The notes below the pieces were generated by a model. The model ran no database searches. It was not told where the DNA came from and saw only the letters and a list, made by a program, of their open reading frames with translations. DNA of 64,000 nt from an uncultured Eubacteriales bacterium (GTDB lineage: Bacteria > Bacillota > Clostridia > Oscillospirales > Acutalibacteraceae). Made by a program: the position numbers and the translations under genes. The stretch is taken from contig CAKTEU010000001.1 of assembly GCA_934552855.1 (NCBI GenBank), positions 69,820 to 133,819 on the forward strand. Reading direction: 5' to 3'. Positions 42,564 to 49,653 of this stretch are shown piece by piece (position 1 is the stretch's first letter; every line of letters begins with the position of its first letter).

Positions 42564-44963
42564 TTCCGCTGTATAAAACTTAAATTCCGCTTTATCGGGA
42601 ACGTACGGTGCAACCTTTTCCATGCTCACCATTGCAATCGGCGGCGACTTTTCCTTGTCATAGATATATGAACTGTCTCCCCTTTTGAAAACGTAATCTT
42701 TTCCGTCTATGCTTGTTGTATGGAGGATAAGTTCACCATTCTTTTCTTCATACGTTCCGGAAATATGACTGCTCATATAAACCGGAATGGAAATATCAAA
42801 ATTCTTTGAACCGATAAAAAGCCGAAGCTCGCAATAGTTTTCACCGTCCTCATAACGATAAACGCAGACGGTTTTGCCAAAGTAATTCTTTGCACGTTCC
42901 GTACAGCTTTCACGAAGCTTTGAAAAATCAAAGTTTTGAACTTTTTTTGAAAGTTCTTGCGGAAACTCTTCTTCCGCTTCACTCTTTGCCAAGAACCGAA
43001 TTTTTGAAAGCGTATATTTTTTGTTTTCAACTTTAAACGTTGCAATTCCAAAGCGGTCGTTTTCAAAAACAACGCTCGGATCTTCGTATCCGAAATGCGG
43101 ATTTGAAAAACCTATATCGGTTTCTGCAAAGTACACGATTGCCGTCTCGCTGTCCTCGGTCGATTTCAAAATTTTATGCGCTTCGGTAACATACGAAACG
43201 TCTTTTCCGCCGTTTTCGCCTTTCGCCTTTTCAATGATTTTTTGAGAAATAATGTTCTCCAAAAGCTCATCGGTGTGGGTTCGAAGATACGACTTCAGCT
43301 CTGCACTGTTTGTCATGTCGATGTTTACACTCGACGAAACCATCAGTGTGAAATAAATCGGTTCGCTCTTTTCGGGGTCATCCGTAAAGCCGAGCCACAC
43401 TTCAATATTATCGTTAATCGGGTAGACCCTAATACAAATTCCAGAACCGGTTTCGTAATACGCAAAGTCTTTAAAATCCTTTGCCGAAAGCTTTTCGCCT
43501 TTGTCCGCAAGCCTTTCAAGGTCAAAATAGCTCAAAAGTTTTGAGCCACCGTAAAGCATATTTTCACTGATTCCGCAGACAACCGTTGCCGAACCGTCGG
43601 TAATTTCAACCTCTTTTTTGAGGTCAAAGACTACCGAAATTTTGTAATATTTGCTGTTTTCGCTGTCAAAATTGAAGTTCATTTCAAGCTTATAGCGTCC
43701 GGTTTCGGTTACACTTGACGAAAAATAATACTTGTGTTCACTTTTCCCTTTCGGAGAAACATTATATGCAATATTATTAAAGCACATTGATTGTTTGCTG
43801 TCTACCCACGATGTGTAGGTTCCGTCAAGCATTTCAAGGCGGCTTATCCAAAACGGTTCGCCGTAAGTGATAGCCTTGTCGGAATTGTTTTCCCAGCGAA
43901 CAGTAATCACAAGGCCGCTCGGTTTAACCTCGGCAGAAACCACTTTCATCGAAACGGACGGCTCTTCGCTTTCTGTTTCGACAACTTTGATGATATCGTT
44001 TTCAAAAGGCTCTTTTTCTTTCGGGTTCGTCACAAAAAAGACCGTTGCCGCCACGCAGGCAACAAGAGCAACAACGATTACCCAAAAGGCAGGCTTTTTA
44101 TAGTTCAGCACATTTTTAATCCTCGCTTTCACGCCGACTTCACCGAAAGCAAGCGGACAGGCGGCGATTGTTTTTCTTTTTACACTCAGGTCAAGGAGCG
44201 TTTGAGAATACTCTTTTCGTTCTTCAAACGGGAGCGTTTTGATAACCTTTTCGTCACACGCAAGTTCAATGTCCCGGCAAAGAAGGATATACGCAAGCAC
44301 GCAAAGCGGATTGAACCAATGCACGGCAAGAATCAAAAACGCAAGCGGCTTTATAATATTGTCTTTTCGTTTAAGATGTGCCTTTTCATGGGCAAGGACC
44401 GATTCAATTTCATTTTCGCCGATCGCGGACGGAAGATAGATTTTCGGTCTGAATATTCCCAAAATAAACGGTGATTCAATGCCGTCGCAAAAGTAAATGT
44501 TGTCTTTATACTTCACGCTTGCCGCAACATTTTTTCTAAGTATGAGAAAGCTTGTCAGTGCGTAAAGCAGTACAGCAAAAACGCCCGCCACCCAAACGAC
44601 AGAAAGTATCCTCATAACGTCAACGGTCGGTTTTGCTTCGGTCACTATCGGTTCGGCAGAACTGACAAAGCTGTTCAAAAACGGAACACCGGTATGAACG
44701 GTCATTGCGGGATTGCCGGAATCCGCATAAAAGTTTTTGAGTATCACCTCTCCGCTCGGAACAAGGCTCAAGGCGCTCTCGACCGAAAACGGAAGAACAA
44801 GCCGCACCGCCGCAAGAAGCCACAGCGCACAGGCGAACGTTTTCGGCGCTTTTTTAAAAACGAGCCGCAGAACAATGATTGCAAGAATTATCCAAACGGC
44901 GGTTAAGCTCATGTTGAAAACCTTCAAAAATACATCTTCAAGAACAAAGAGAAAATGCTCCAT
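42561..44963 (-). CDS. BlaR1/MecR1-type M56 sensor peptidase with atypical outer domain
   Basis: Membrane protein of 800 residues. Four helices and the zinc peptidase motif VLAHEKAHLKRKDN lie in the first 310 residues, ending with a helix (FWVIVVALVACVAATVFFV). On signalling, such proteins cleave the BlaI-type repressor. The remaining 480 or so residues outside the membrane show no penicillin-binding STxK/SxN/KTG set; instead there is an Ig-like stretch (SGLVITVRWENNSDKAITYG) and further beta domains. GGAGG precedes the ATG, which overlaps the blaI stop. No beta-lactamase gene is adjacent. Confidence 0.85.
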   Translation of the reverse strand: MEHFLFVLEDVFLKVFNMSLTAVWIILAIIVLRLVFKKAPKTFACALWLLAAVRLVLPFSVESALSLVPSGEVILKNFYADSGNPAMTVHTGVPFLNSFVSSAEPIVTEAKPTVDVMRILSVVWVAGVFAVLLYALTSFLILRKNVAASVKYKDNIYFCDGIESPFILGIFRPKIYLPSAIGENEIESVLAHEKAHLKRKDNIIKPLAFLILAVHWFNPLCVLAYILLCRDIELACDEKVIKTLPFEERKEYSQTLLDLSVKRKTIAACPLAFGEVGVKARIKNVLNYKKPAFWVIVVALVACVAATVFFVTNPKEKEPFENDIIKVVETESEEPSVSMKVVSAEVKPSGLVITVRWENNSDKAITYGEPFWISRLEMLDGTYTSWVDSKQSMCFNNIAYNVSPKGKSEHKYYFSSSVTETGRYKLEMNFNFDSENSKYYKISVVFDLKKEVEITDGSATVVCGISENMLYGGSKLLSYFDLERLADKGEKLSAKDFKDFAYYETGSGICIRVYPINDNIEVWLGFTDDPEKSEPIYFTLMVSSSVNIDMTNSAELKSYLRTHTDELLENIISQKIIEKAKGENGGKDVSYVTEAHKILKSTEDSETAIVYFAETDIGFSNPHFGYEDPSVVFENDRFGIATFKVENKKYTLSKIRFLAKSEAEEEFPQELSKKVQNFDFSKLRESCTERAKNYFGKTVCVYRYEDGENYCELRLFIGSKNFDISIPVYMSSHISGTYEEKNGELILHTTSIDGKDYVFKRGDSSYIYDKEKSPPIAMVSMEKVAPYVPDKAEFKFYTAE

Positions 44964-45328
44964 CACTTTTCCTCCTTTGCCGAATCAATCATTCTTTGAA
45001 TTGAGGCGACTTCCTCTTTCGTGAGCCTTTTTTTGCTCGTAAAGGCGGCAATGAACGCCGGAAGCGAGCCGTCAAAAACTTCTTCAACGAATTTTTCGCT
45101 TTGACGTGAGTGAAGCTCTTCCTTCGTAACAAGAACAGAAACAACGCTGTTTTCGAGTTTAAAAATGTTGTTATCGCAAAATTTTTTCAAAACGGAGTAG
45201 GTTGTTGTCCTTTTCCATGAAAGCTCCTCGCCGCACTTTTTAACAAGTTCTGCGGTTGAAAGCGGCGCATTGTTCCAAACGATATCCGCAAAGCGTGAAT
45301 CAACAACGCCGAGTTTAAGTTCATTCAT
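44963..45328 (-). CDS. BlaI/MecI/CopY-family repressor
   Basis: Winged-helix repressor of 121 residues: DIVWNNAPLSTAELVKKCGEE, then TTYSVLKKFCDNNIFKLE, the standard BlaI DNA-binding pattern with a following wing, and a C-terminal helix pair for dimerisation and cleavage. GGAGGA precedes the ATG. It is coupled to the M56 gene (overlapping TGATG). Two dyads just upstream fit its binding sites, implying autoregulation of the pair. Confidence 0.93.
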   Translation of the reverse strand: MNELKLGVVDSRFADIVWNNAPLSTAELVKKCGEELSWKRTTTYSVLKKFCDNNIFKLENSVVSVLVTKEELHSRQSEKFVEEVFDGSLPAFIAAFTSKKRLTKEEVASIQRMIDSAKEEK

Positions 45329-45353
45329 TTTCAGTCCTCCTTTTCCGAATATT

Positions 45354-45394
45354 GTCTATAGCCTATCGACAATTATAGTCTACAGCTTGTAGAC
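45354..45394. promoter_or_regulatory. Two BlaI-type operator dyads
   Basis: GTCTATAGCCTATCGAC (45354-45370) and GTCTACAGCTTGTAGAC (45378-45394) are 17-base dyads with three-base centres, 24 bases apart centre to centre. The second is perfect and contains the TACA..TGTA core known for BlaI/MecI. They lie about 25 to 65 bases upstream of the repressor start, beside a TTGACA at 45400-45405 on the minus strand. Confidence 0.8.
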
Positions 45395-45485
45395 AGATTT
45401 GTCAAGAGGTTTTGGAAAAGTTTTCGTTGAAAGTCAAACCAATCCGATATATAATAGAATAAACCCGACCGAAAGGAAGTTCAAA

Positions 45486-45815
45486 ATGGCAAAGCACGAA
45501 TTCGGAATAATGAATACTCCCCCAAAAAGCGGCGAACGCTTTGACTGCTATGAGCCGGAAAAATACCACACAATTTCCGTTGACGATGATTACATTGAGC
45601 CGTTGCTCAAGGACTTTGAACGTGTGGACTGCTTTTGCCACGGAACCGACATCAAAAACAAGGGACTTGTCTACTGCGGAATCACGCTCATTCCCCCGCA
45701 GTCGCTTTGTCACATGATTGAAATCACCGAAAAAGTTCCGGAGCTTTCAACGCTTACCGAGCTTTTAAAAAGGGCACAAAGGGAAAATAAATTTGTGATA
45801 CATTACGGGCTGTAA
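45486..45815 (+). CDS. Conserved hypothetical protein
   Basis: Soluble protein of 109 residues of unknown function, with FGIMNTPPKSGERFDCYEPE, then YCGITLIPPQSL and a helical C-terminus ending in FVIHYGL. I recall similar hypothetical proteins in other Clostridia but no function. AAAGGAAG precedes the ATG at 45486. It diverges from the BlaI gene and could share the operator region, and has its own terminator. Confidence 0.75.
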   Translation: MAKHEFGIMNTPPKSGERFDCYEPEKYHTISVDDDYIEPLLKDFERVDCFCHGTDIKNKGLVYCGITLIPPQSLCHMIEITEKVPELSTLTELLKRAQRENKFVIHYGL

Positions 45816-45833
45816 AGAGAAAAGGGTTGAAAG

Positions 45834-45876
45834 AACGCACTGTGCTTTTTGTGAGATGCACAGTGCGTTTTCTTTT
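45834..45876 (+). terminator. Terminator after the conserved hypothetical gene
   Basis: AACGCACTGTGC pairs with GCACAGTGCGTT, followed by TTCTTTTT. Confidence 0.85.
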
Positions 45877-45885
45877 TATCTTCAT

Positions 45886-46086
45886 TCAATTTGACAAGCC
45901 AAGAATATAGTCGGCCGAAACATTATAATACTTACATAACACAATCAAGCTTTCAATCGGCAAACTGCGTTTTCCGTTTTCATACATTCCATAGGCTTGC
46001 TTGGTTATCTTCAGTACTTTTGCAACATCCTCCTGTTTCAGGTCATGATCCACACGCAAATCATATAATCGCTTTGTATAATCCAT
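45886..46086 (-). CDS. XRE-family repressor
   Basis: Compact Cro/C1-type helix-turn-helix protein of 66 residues: YDLRVDHDLKQEDVAKVLKI, then KQAYGMYENGKRSLPIESL and a closing YYNVSADYILGLS. GCAGGAGG lies upstream of the ATG at 46084-46086. Its start region faces a rightward promoter, and AAACAAxTTGTTT-type dyads cover both promoters, so it probably represses itself and the rightward transcript. Confidence 0.93.
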   Translation of the reverse strand: MDYTKRLYDLRVDHDLKQEDVAKVLKITKQAYGMYENGKRSLPIESLIVLCKYYNVSADYILGLSN

Positions 46087-46108
46087 AACAGTAAGTCCTC
46101 CTGCTATG

Positions 46109-46187
46109 ATTATAAACAAAATGTTTACAAACCCTCTTGACAGTAAACAAATTGTTTGCTATAATTTTAGTAAACAATTTGTTTATT
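46109..46187. promoter_or_regulatory. Three-site XRE operator with divergent promoters
   Basis: Three related dyads: TAAACAAAATGTTTAC (46113-46128), GTAAACAAATTGTTTGC (46143-46159) and GTAAACAATTTGTTTATT (46170-46187). The second is exactly the 17-base spacer between TTGACA (46137-46142) and TATAAT (46160-46165) of a perfect plus-strand promoter. The first overlaps a minus-strand TATAAT (46109-46114) for the repressor gene. The layout resembles phage-type switches. Confidence 0.85.
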
Positions 46188-46440
46188 GATGTTTAAATTA
46201 AAGTCGCAATTTAAATATTAAACAAAATTTACTTGCATTCACCAAGCAACACATCCGTTTAGCAAAATTAAACGTCAATAGATACCAACTGTCATTGTTG
46301 GTTGTTTACACAATGAAAATACCATTTGGCAGTTGTTTTCTATAACTATGAGCAATATCACACCCGGAAAGTCGGCAATTAATCTTCGATTTTCAGTATT
46401 TTGCTCACAATAAACTAATACGGAGGGAGGGGAATAAACT
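46188..46440 (+). other. Leader-like stretch between XRE-controlled promoter and short peptide ORF
   Basis: About 250 transcribed bases without a supported gene. Very short frames (10, 10 and 21 codons) exist at 46189, 46314 and 46348 but none has a ribosome binding site. A local repeat GTTGGTTGTTTAC and CAGTTGTTTTC is seen; no clear terminator or riboswitch. Confidence 0.4.
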
Positions 46441-46545
46441 ATGGGCATAGCATGTGGAGTAGTTGGTGCGGGCCTTGTTTGGTATGTCACGTACTCAGCC
46501 AAAAAGCTTTATAAGGGTTTCAAAAAAGTCTGGTATAACAGATAA
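46441..46545 (+). CDS. 34-residue cationic single-helix membrane peptide
   Basis: Frame of 34 codons with GGAGGGAGGGG ending eight bases before the ATG. The peptide has a Gly-rich hydrophobic first half (GVVGAGLVWYVTYS) and a basic aromatic second half (KKLYKGFKKVWYNR), the look of a membrane-active toxin, bacteriocin-like or signalling peptide. It is the only frame between the XRE-controlled rightward promoter and a terminator. I know no named family. No immunity, processing or export gene is adjacent, and the peptide has no obvious leader. Confidence 0.55.
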   Translation: MGIACGVVGAGLVWYVTYSAKKLYKGFKKVWYNR

Positions 46546-46565
46546 TTGAAATCACAAAAAGTCAA

Positions 46566-46617
46566 AAAAGCCATGAAACATACCCAAACGGGCATTGCTT
46601 CATGGCTTTAAATTTTG
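46566..46617. terminator. Bidirectional terminator after the peptide ORF and the aldolase gene
   Basis: AAAGCCATGAA pairs with TTCATGGCTTT around a 21-base loop; A/T-rich flanks serve both directions. Confidence 0.75.
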
Positions 46618-46622
46618 TAAAA

Positions 46623-47843
46623 TTACTTCTGCTTCGAATACTTGACTCTGTAAATCACGTTCATGAGAACGCAGTCAAGCTTTCCGAGGCTCTTAACCTT
46701 GTCAAACATCTGACCGGCAACGAAAGTTTTGCAGTTCTTTGCGGTAACCATTTCAGAAGCCTCCGCTTCGTCCGGAGAAATTCCGCAGCAGATTGCGCCG
46801 TTGTCCTTGAGGAGTGCGGCGGTTCTGTGCTTGCCGAGTGCCTTAACAACCTTTTTCGAGGTGCGAAGCGTATCGTTCGGGTTGAACTCGACACATTTTA
46901 CGGTTGTTCCTGCAATCTGAGCAAAGTCATCAAGAAGCGGACGAAGAACCTTTGTAACCTTTGAAGCGGCAACAACTTCTTCCTTGTCGGAATGAATGAT
47001 GCAGTTAATGTCGTCACGCTTTTTATAAACAGCAAGGTGCATATCGGCTTCCGACGGGAAGTCGCCGCCGAGAATGACCTTTTCCTGCTTGAGAGCGAGG
47101 GTACATTTTTCGTTTCCGTCCTTGTCTTTCATAACAACAACATTGCCTTCCCTCGTGCTGTCATAGGGAACAACGTGCGGTGAAGGAGCTTCGGCACGCT
47201 TTTTAACGTCGGCAACATAGTCGCAGATATCCTTGAAGCTTTCGGCGGCTTTGCCGGAAACAGCTTCATACTTTTTAAAAAGATATCTTTGGCAAACCTT
47301 TTCAACTTCCGAAGCGATTTTGAAAGCTTCGTCATAGTCTGCGCCGAGGCAAACCGCACCATGGTGCTTCATGATTGCCGCCTTTGAAGTGGAGCGAAGA
47401 AGAGCACCCACAACGCCTTTGCGAAGCTTGCCCGTTCCGGGAAGTCCGTATGAGGCAACGGGAATGTTGTCACCGATAATTGCGCAGCTTTCGCCGGTGA
47501 TGTTGTTGATATCGCAGCCGAGCGCACTGACGATTGAAGCGTTGACCTGATGGGTATGAATGACAAAGTTGCACTCCGGACGAAGAAGATAACACTGAGC
47601 GTGAATACCTTTTTCGCTTGACGGCTTGATGTTGCCCTCATAAGAAAGGTCGGCAAGTTTTACAAGAACGATATCGTCCGGGGTAAGGGTTTCATACGCC
47701 CTTCCGCTCGGAGTGATAACAAAGCTTTCATCGTCAACACGGCAGCTTACGTTGCCCCATGTTCTTGCAATAAGACCGCTTGAAACAAGTTTTTTTCCGG
47801 CTTCAACAACAATCTCTTTTGCTTTTGAAAGTTCCATATTCAT
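46623..47843 (-). CDS. Tandem class II aldolase/adducin-domain protein
   Basis: Protein of 406 residues made of two aldolase II domains. The first (about 1-205) keeps the zinc-site pattern: NVSCRVDDESFVITPSG, the Glu in SSEKGIHAQCYLLRP, HTHQVNAS, and MKHHGAVCLG. The second (about 220-400) has EADMHLAVYKKRDD and IIHSDKEEV, where the HTH is reduced to H-S, so it may be inactive. Such enzymes cleave phosphorylated or free hydroxy-ketones or aldehydes; the substrate is unknown. AGAGG precedes the ATG. A terminator-like hairpin separates it from the aminotransferase gene upstream. Confidence 0.85.
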   Translation of the reverse strand: MNMELSKAKEIVVEAGKKLVSSGLIARTWGNVSCRVDDESFVITPSGRAYETLTPDDIVLVKLADLSYEGNIKPSSEKGIHAQCYLLRPECNFVIHTHQVNASIVSALGCDINNITGESCAIIGDNIPVASYGLPGTGKLRKGVVGALLRSTSKAAIMKHHGAVCLGADYDEAFKIASEVEKVCQRYLFKKYEAVSGKAAESFKDICDYVADVKKRAEAPSPHVVPYDSTREGNVVVMKDKDGNEKCTLALKQEKVILGGDFPSEADMHLAVYKKRDDINCIIHSDKEEVVAASKVTKVLRPLLDDFAQIAGTTVKCVEFNPNDTLRTSKKVVKALGKHRTAALLKDNGAICCGISPDEAEASEMVTAKNCKTFVAGQMFDKVKSLGKLDCVLMNVIYRVKYSKQK

Positions 47844-47870
47844 AAGTTTGTACCTCTAAAATTAAAGATG

Positions 47871-47902
47871 AAAAAGGGGCAGAGGTTTTCTGTCCCTTTT
47901 TT
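47871..47902 (-). terminator. Intercistronic terminator-like hairpin
   Basis: Minus-strand AAAAAGGGACAGAA pairs with TCTGCCCCTTTTT between the aminotransferase stop and the aldolase start, with a T run. It would lower but need not abolish transcription of the aldolase gene. Confidence 0.65.
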
Positions 47903-47909
47903 CCTGAAA

Positions 47910-49388
47910 TCAGTCTTTCTTCATTGCAACGTGTGAGAAAACTTTGTCGAAGCGGGTAAGAGCATCGTCAATCATTTCCTCGGTGTATGCGGCGGAGGTG
48001 TAAAGTCTTGAACCTGCAAGGGTAACAAGACCTTCTGCCATATATGCAGCACCCATGTGAGTCATTTCCTTCTTGCGGATATCGGTTTCCTTGAGGACTG
48101 CGGGAATTGTCCACGGCTTTGTCCAGTCGATTGAGAAGTGCATTGTTCCAACGGTTTCCATGTGGCAGATTGAGCCTTGGTTGAACGCAACAAACGGAAG
48201 GTTATACTTATCAATGATGTGGTTAAGACCCTTGGTGATTCTGTCGCCCATTACGCCGGCCTTGTAGCAAGCGTTCTGCTTGTCGATTTCTTCAAGAGTA
48301 TAATAACCTGCGCAGCATGAAATCGGAGTTGCAGCCATAGTACCGCCGCAAAAAGCCTTTTTAATCTTCTGTGTACCGTCAAGGCCTGCACCCATATACT
48401 TCATGTATTCTCTCTTGCCGCCGATTCCGCCTGCGCCCGGATAGCCGCCTGCGATAACCTTGCCGAAGATTGTGAGGTCGGGTTCAACACCGAAGTAGCC
48501 CTGTGCGCCTGCCATGCCGATTCTGAATCCGGTAACAACCTCATCGAAAATAAGGAGTGCTCCATACTTGCGGCAAAGTCTTTCAACACCCTTGTTAAAT
48601 TCCTTTGAAAGGGGTCTTGTTCCGCTTTCGGGGCCGACCGGCTCGATGAATACGGCAGCAGTACCGCCGCAAAGCTGGTTTCTGCGAAGCTTTCTTTCAA
48701 GGTCGTTAAGGTCGTTCGGGAAAAATTCCTGAGTGTCTCTCATAAGTCTGATGGGTACGCCGTGAGCCTGAGTGAACTTTGTTCCCGGAATACGGATGCC
48801 GTAACCGAGCTGATCTGACCAGCCGTGATATGCACCGCCCATTTTGAGGATGTACTTTTTCTTTGTTGCAAGTCTTGCAACACGGCAAGCAACCATGCAA
48901 GCTTCTGTTCCCGAACCGAGCATACGGAACATATCAACGGTCGGAACGGAGTCTGAAATCTTTTTTGCAAGCTTATATTCAAATTCATGGAAAAGTCCGG
49001 TTGACGGACCGCAGGTGTTGAGAAGTTCAATAACCTGATCTCTTACAACCTTCGGGTTTGAGCCGAGAACGGTCGGGCCGCCGGCCTGAAGAAAGTCGTA
49101 ATATTCGTTTCCGTCGATATCATAGAGCTTTGCGCCGTCAGCCTTTGTGAAAACAAGGGGGAACGGATAATTGAAAGCAAGGTTATGCTGAACGCCGCCG
49201 GGAATAATCTGTCTTGCTTCTTCAATCATTGCCTTTGACTTCTGGCATTTCTTTTCAAAGTAATTTTCTTCATAATCCTTGAGAGCTTCGGGCTTAATTG
49301 TGTAAATCGGCTGACGGATAAGGTTATCGAGCTTTTCGGTAACGGCTTTTGCGTCAACATAATCGGTGATTGCGAATCTTGTGTCCAT
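47910..49388 (-). CDS. Class III PLP aminotransferase (glutamate-1-semialdehyde-aminotransferase-like)
   Basis: Protein of 492 residues with the class III landmarks: GSGTEACMVACRVARL, GAYHGWSDQLG, the PLP Asp in LIFDEVVTGFRIG and the Schiff-base lysine in LTIFGKVIAGGYPG. An extra N-terminal segment of about 60 residues makes it longer than typical HemL. The motif set is closest to glutamate-1-semialdehyde mutase-like or beta-amino-acid aminotransferases; real HemL function is unlikely because no other tetrapyrrole gene is near. AGGAGG precedes the ATG at 49386-49388. It has a strong promoter with an operator-like dyad. The aldolase gene follows. Confidence 0.88.
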   Translation of the reverse strand: MDTRFAITDYVDAKAVTEKLDNLIRQPIYTIKPEALKDYEENYFEKKCQKSKAMIEEARQIIPGGVQHNLAFNYPFPLVFTKADGAKLYDIDGNEYYDFLQAGGPTVLGSNPKVVRDQVIELLNTCGPSTGLFHEFEYKLAKKISDSVPTVDMFRMLGSGTEACMVACRVARLATKKKYILKMGGAYHGWSDQLGYGIRIPGTKFTQAHGVPIRLMRDTQEFFPNDLNDLERKLRRNQLCGGTAAVFIEPVGPESGTRPLSKEFNKGVERLCRKYGALLIFDEVVTGFRIGMAGAQGYFGVEPDLTIFGKVIAGGYPGAGGIGGKREYMKYMGAGLDGTQKIKKAFCGGTMAATPISCCAGYYTLEEIDKQNACYKAGVMGDRITKGLNHIIDKYNLPFVAFNQGSICHMETVGTMHFSIDWTKPWTIPAVLKETDIRKKEMTHMGAAYMAEGLVTLAGSRLYTSAAYTEEMIDDALTRFDKVFSHVAMKKD

Positions 49389-49440
49389 AATGTTGAGCCT
49401 CCTGAAAATATTTGAATTTTTATTATTAACAAGCGCATAG

Positions 49441-49456
49441 GTGAGCAATCGCTCAC
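49441..49456. promoter_or_regulatory. Operator-like dyad at the aminotransferase promoter
   Basis: GTGAGCAATCGCTCAC: six-base arms with a four-base centre, beginning 11 bases downstream of the -10 box. It resembles TetR-family sites; no such regulator is encoded nearby. Confidence 0.6.
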
Positions 49457-49467
49457 TGTTAACCAAT

Positions 49468-49496
49468 ATTATACATTATTTATCAACTTATGTCAA
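49468..49496 (-). promoter_or_regulatory. Sigma-A promoter of the aminotransferase gene
   Basis: Minus-strand TTGACA (49491-49496), 17-base spacer, TATAAT (49468-49473): a full consensus promoter. Confidence 0.9.
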
Positions 49497-49653
49497 TTAA
49501 AATAATTATCAATTCCTCTGTTTATTTTGCACAAAAAGCGGACTTCACGCTTTCTCAATTTCAACTTGCGTTATTTTAAAAATCGTGATAAAATAAGTTT
49601 TTGTTAAACACAGGTATTATAAAAGAAAATTTTTGAAAAATAAAGGTGAGATT

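Noticed and set aside
43791..44474. 227-codon plus-strand frame over the M56 gene
   Set aside because: Antisense to the zinc peptidase motif region and without a ribosome binding site.
46348..46413. 21-codon frame (starts MSNITPGKS) upstream of the 34-residue peptide
   Set aside because: No ribosome binding site and no distinctive composition, so it was not listed as a gene.
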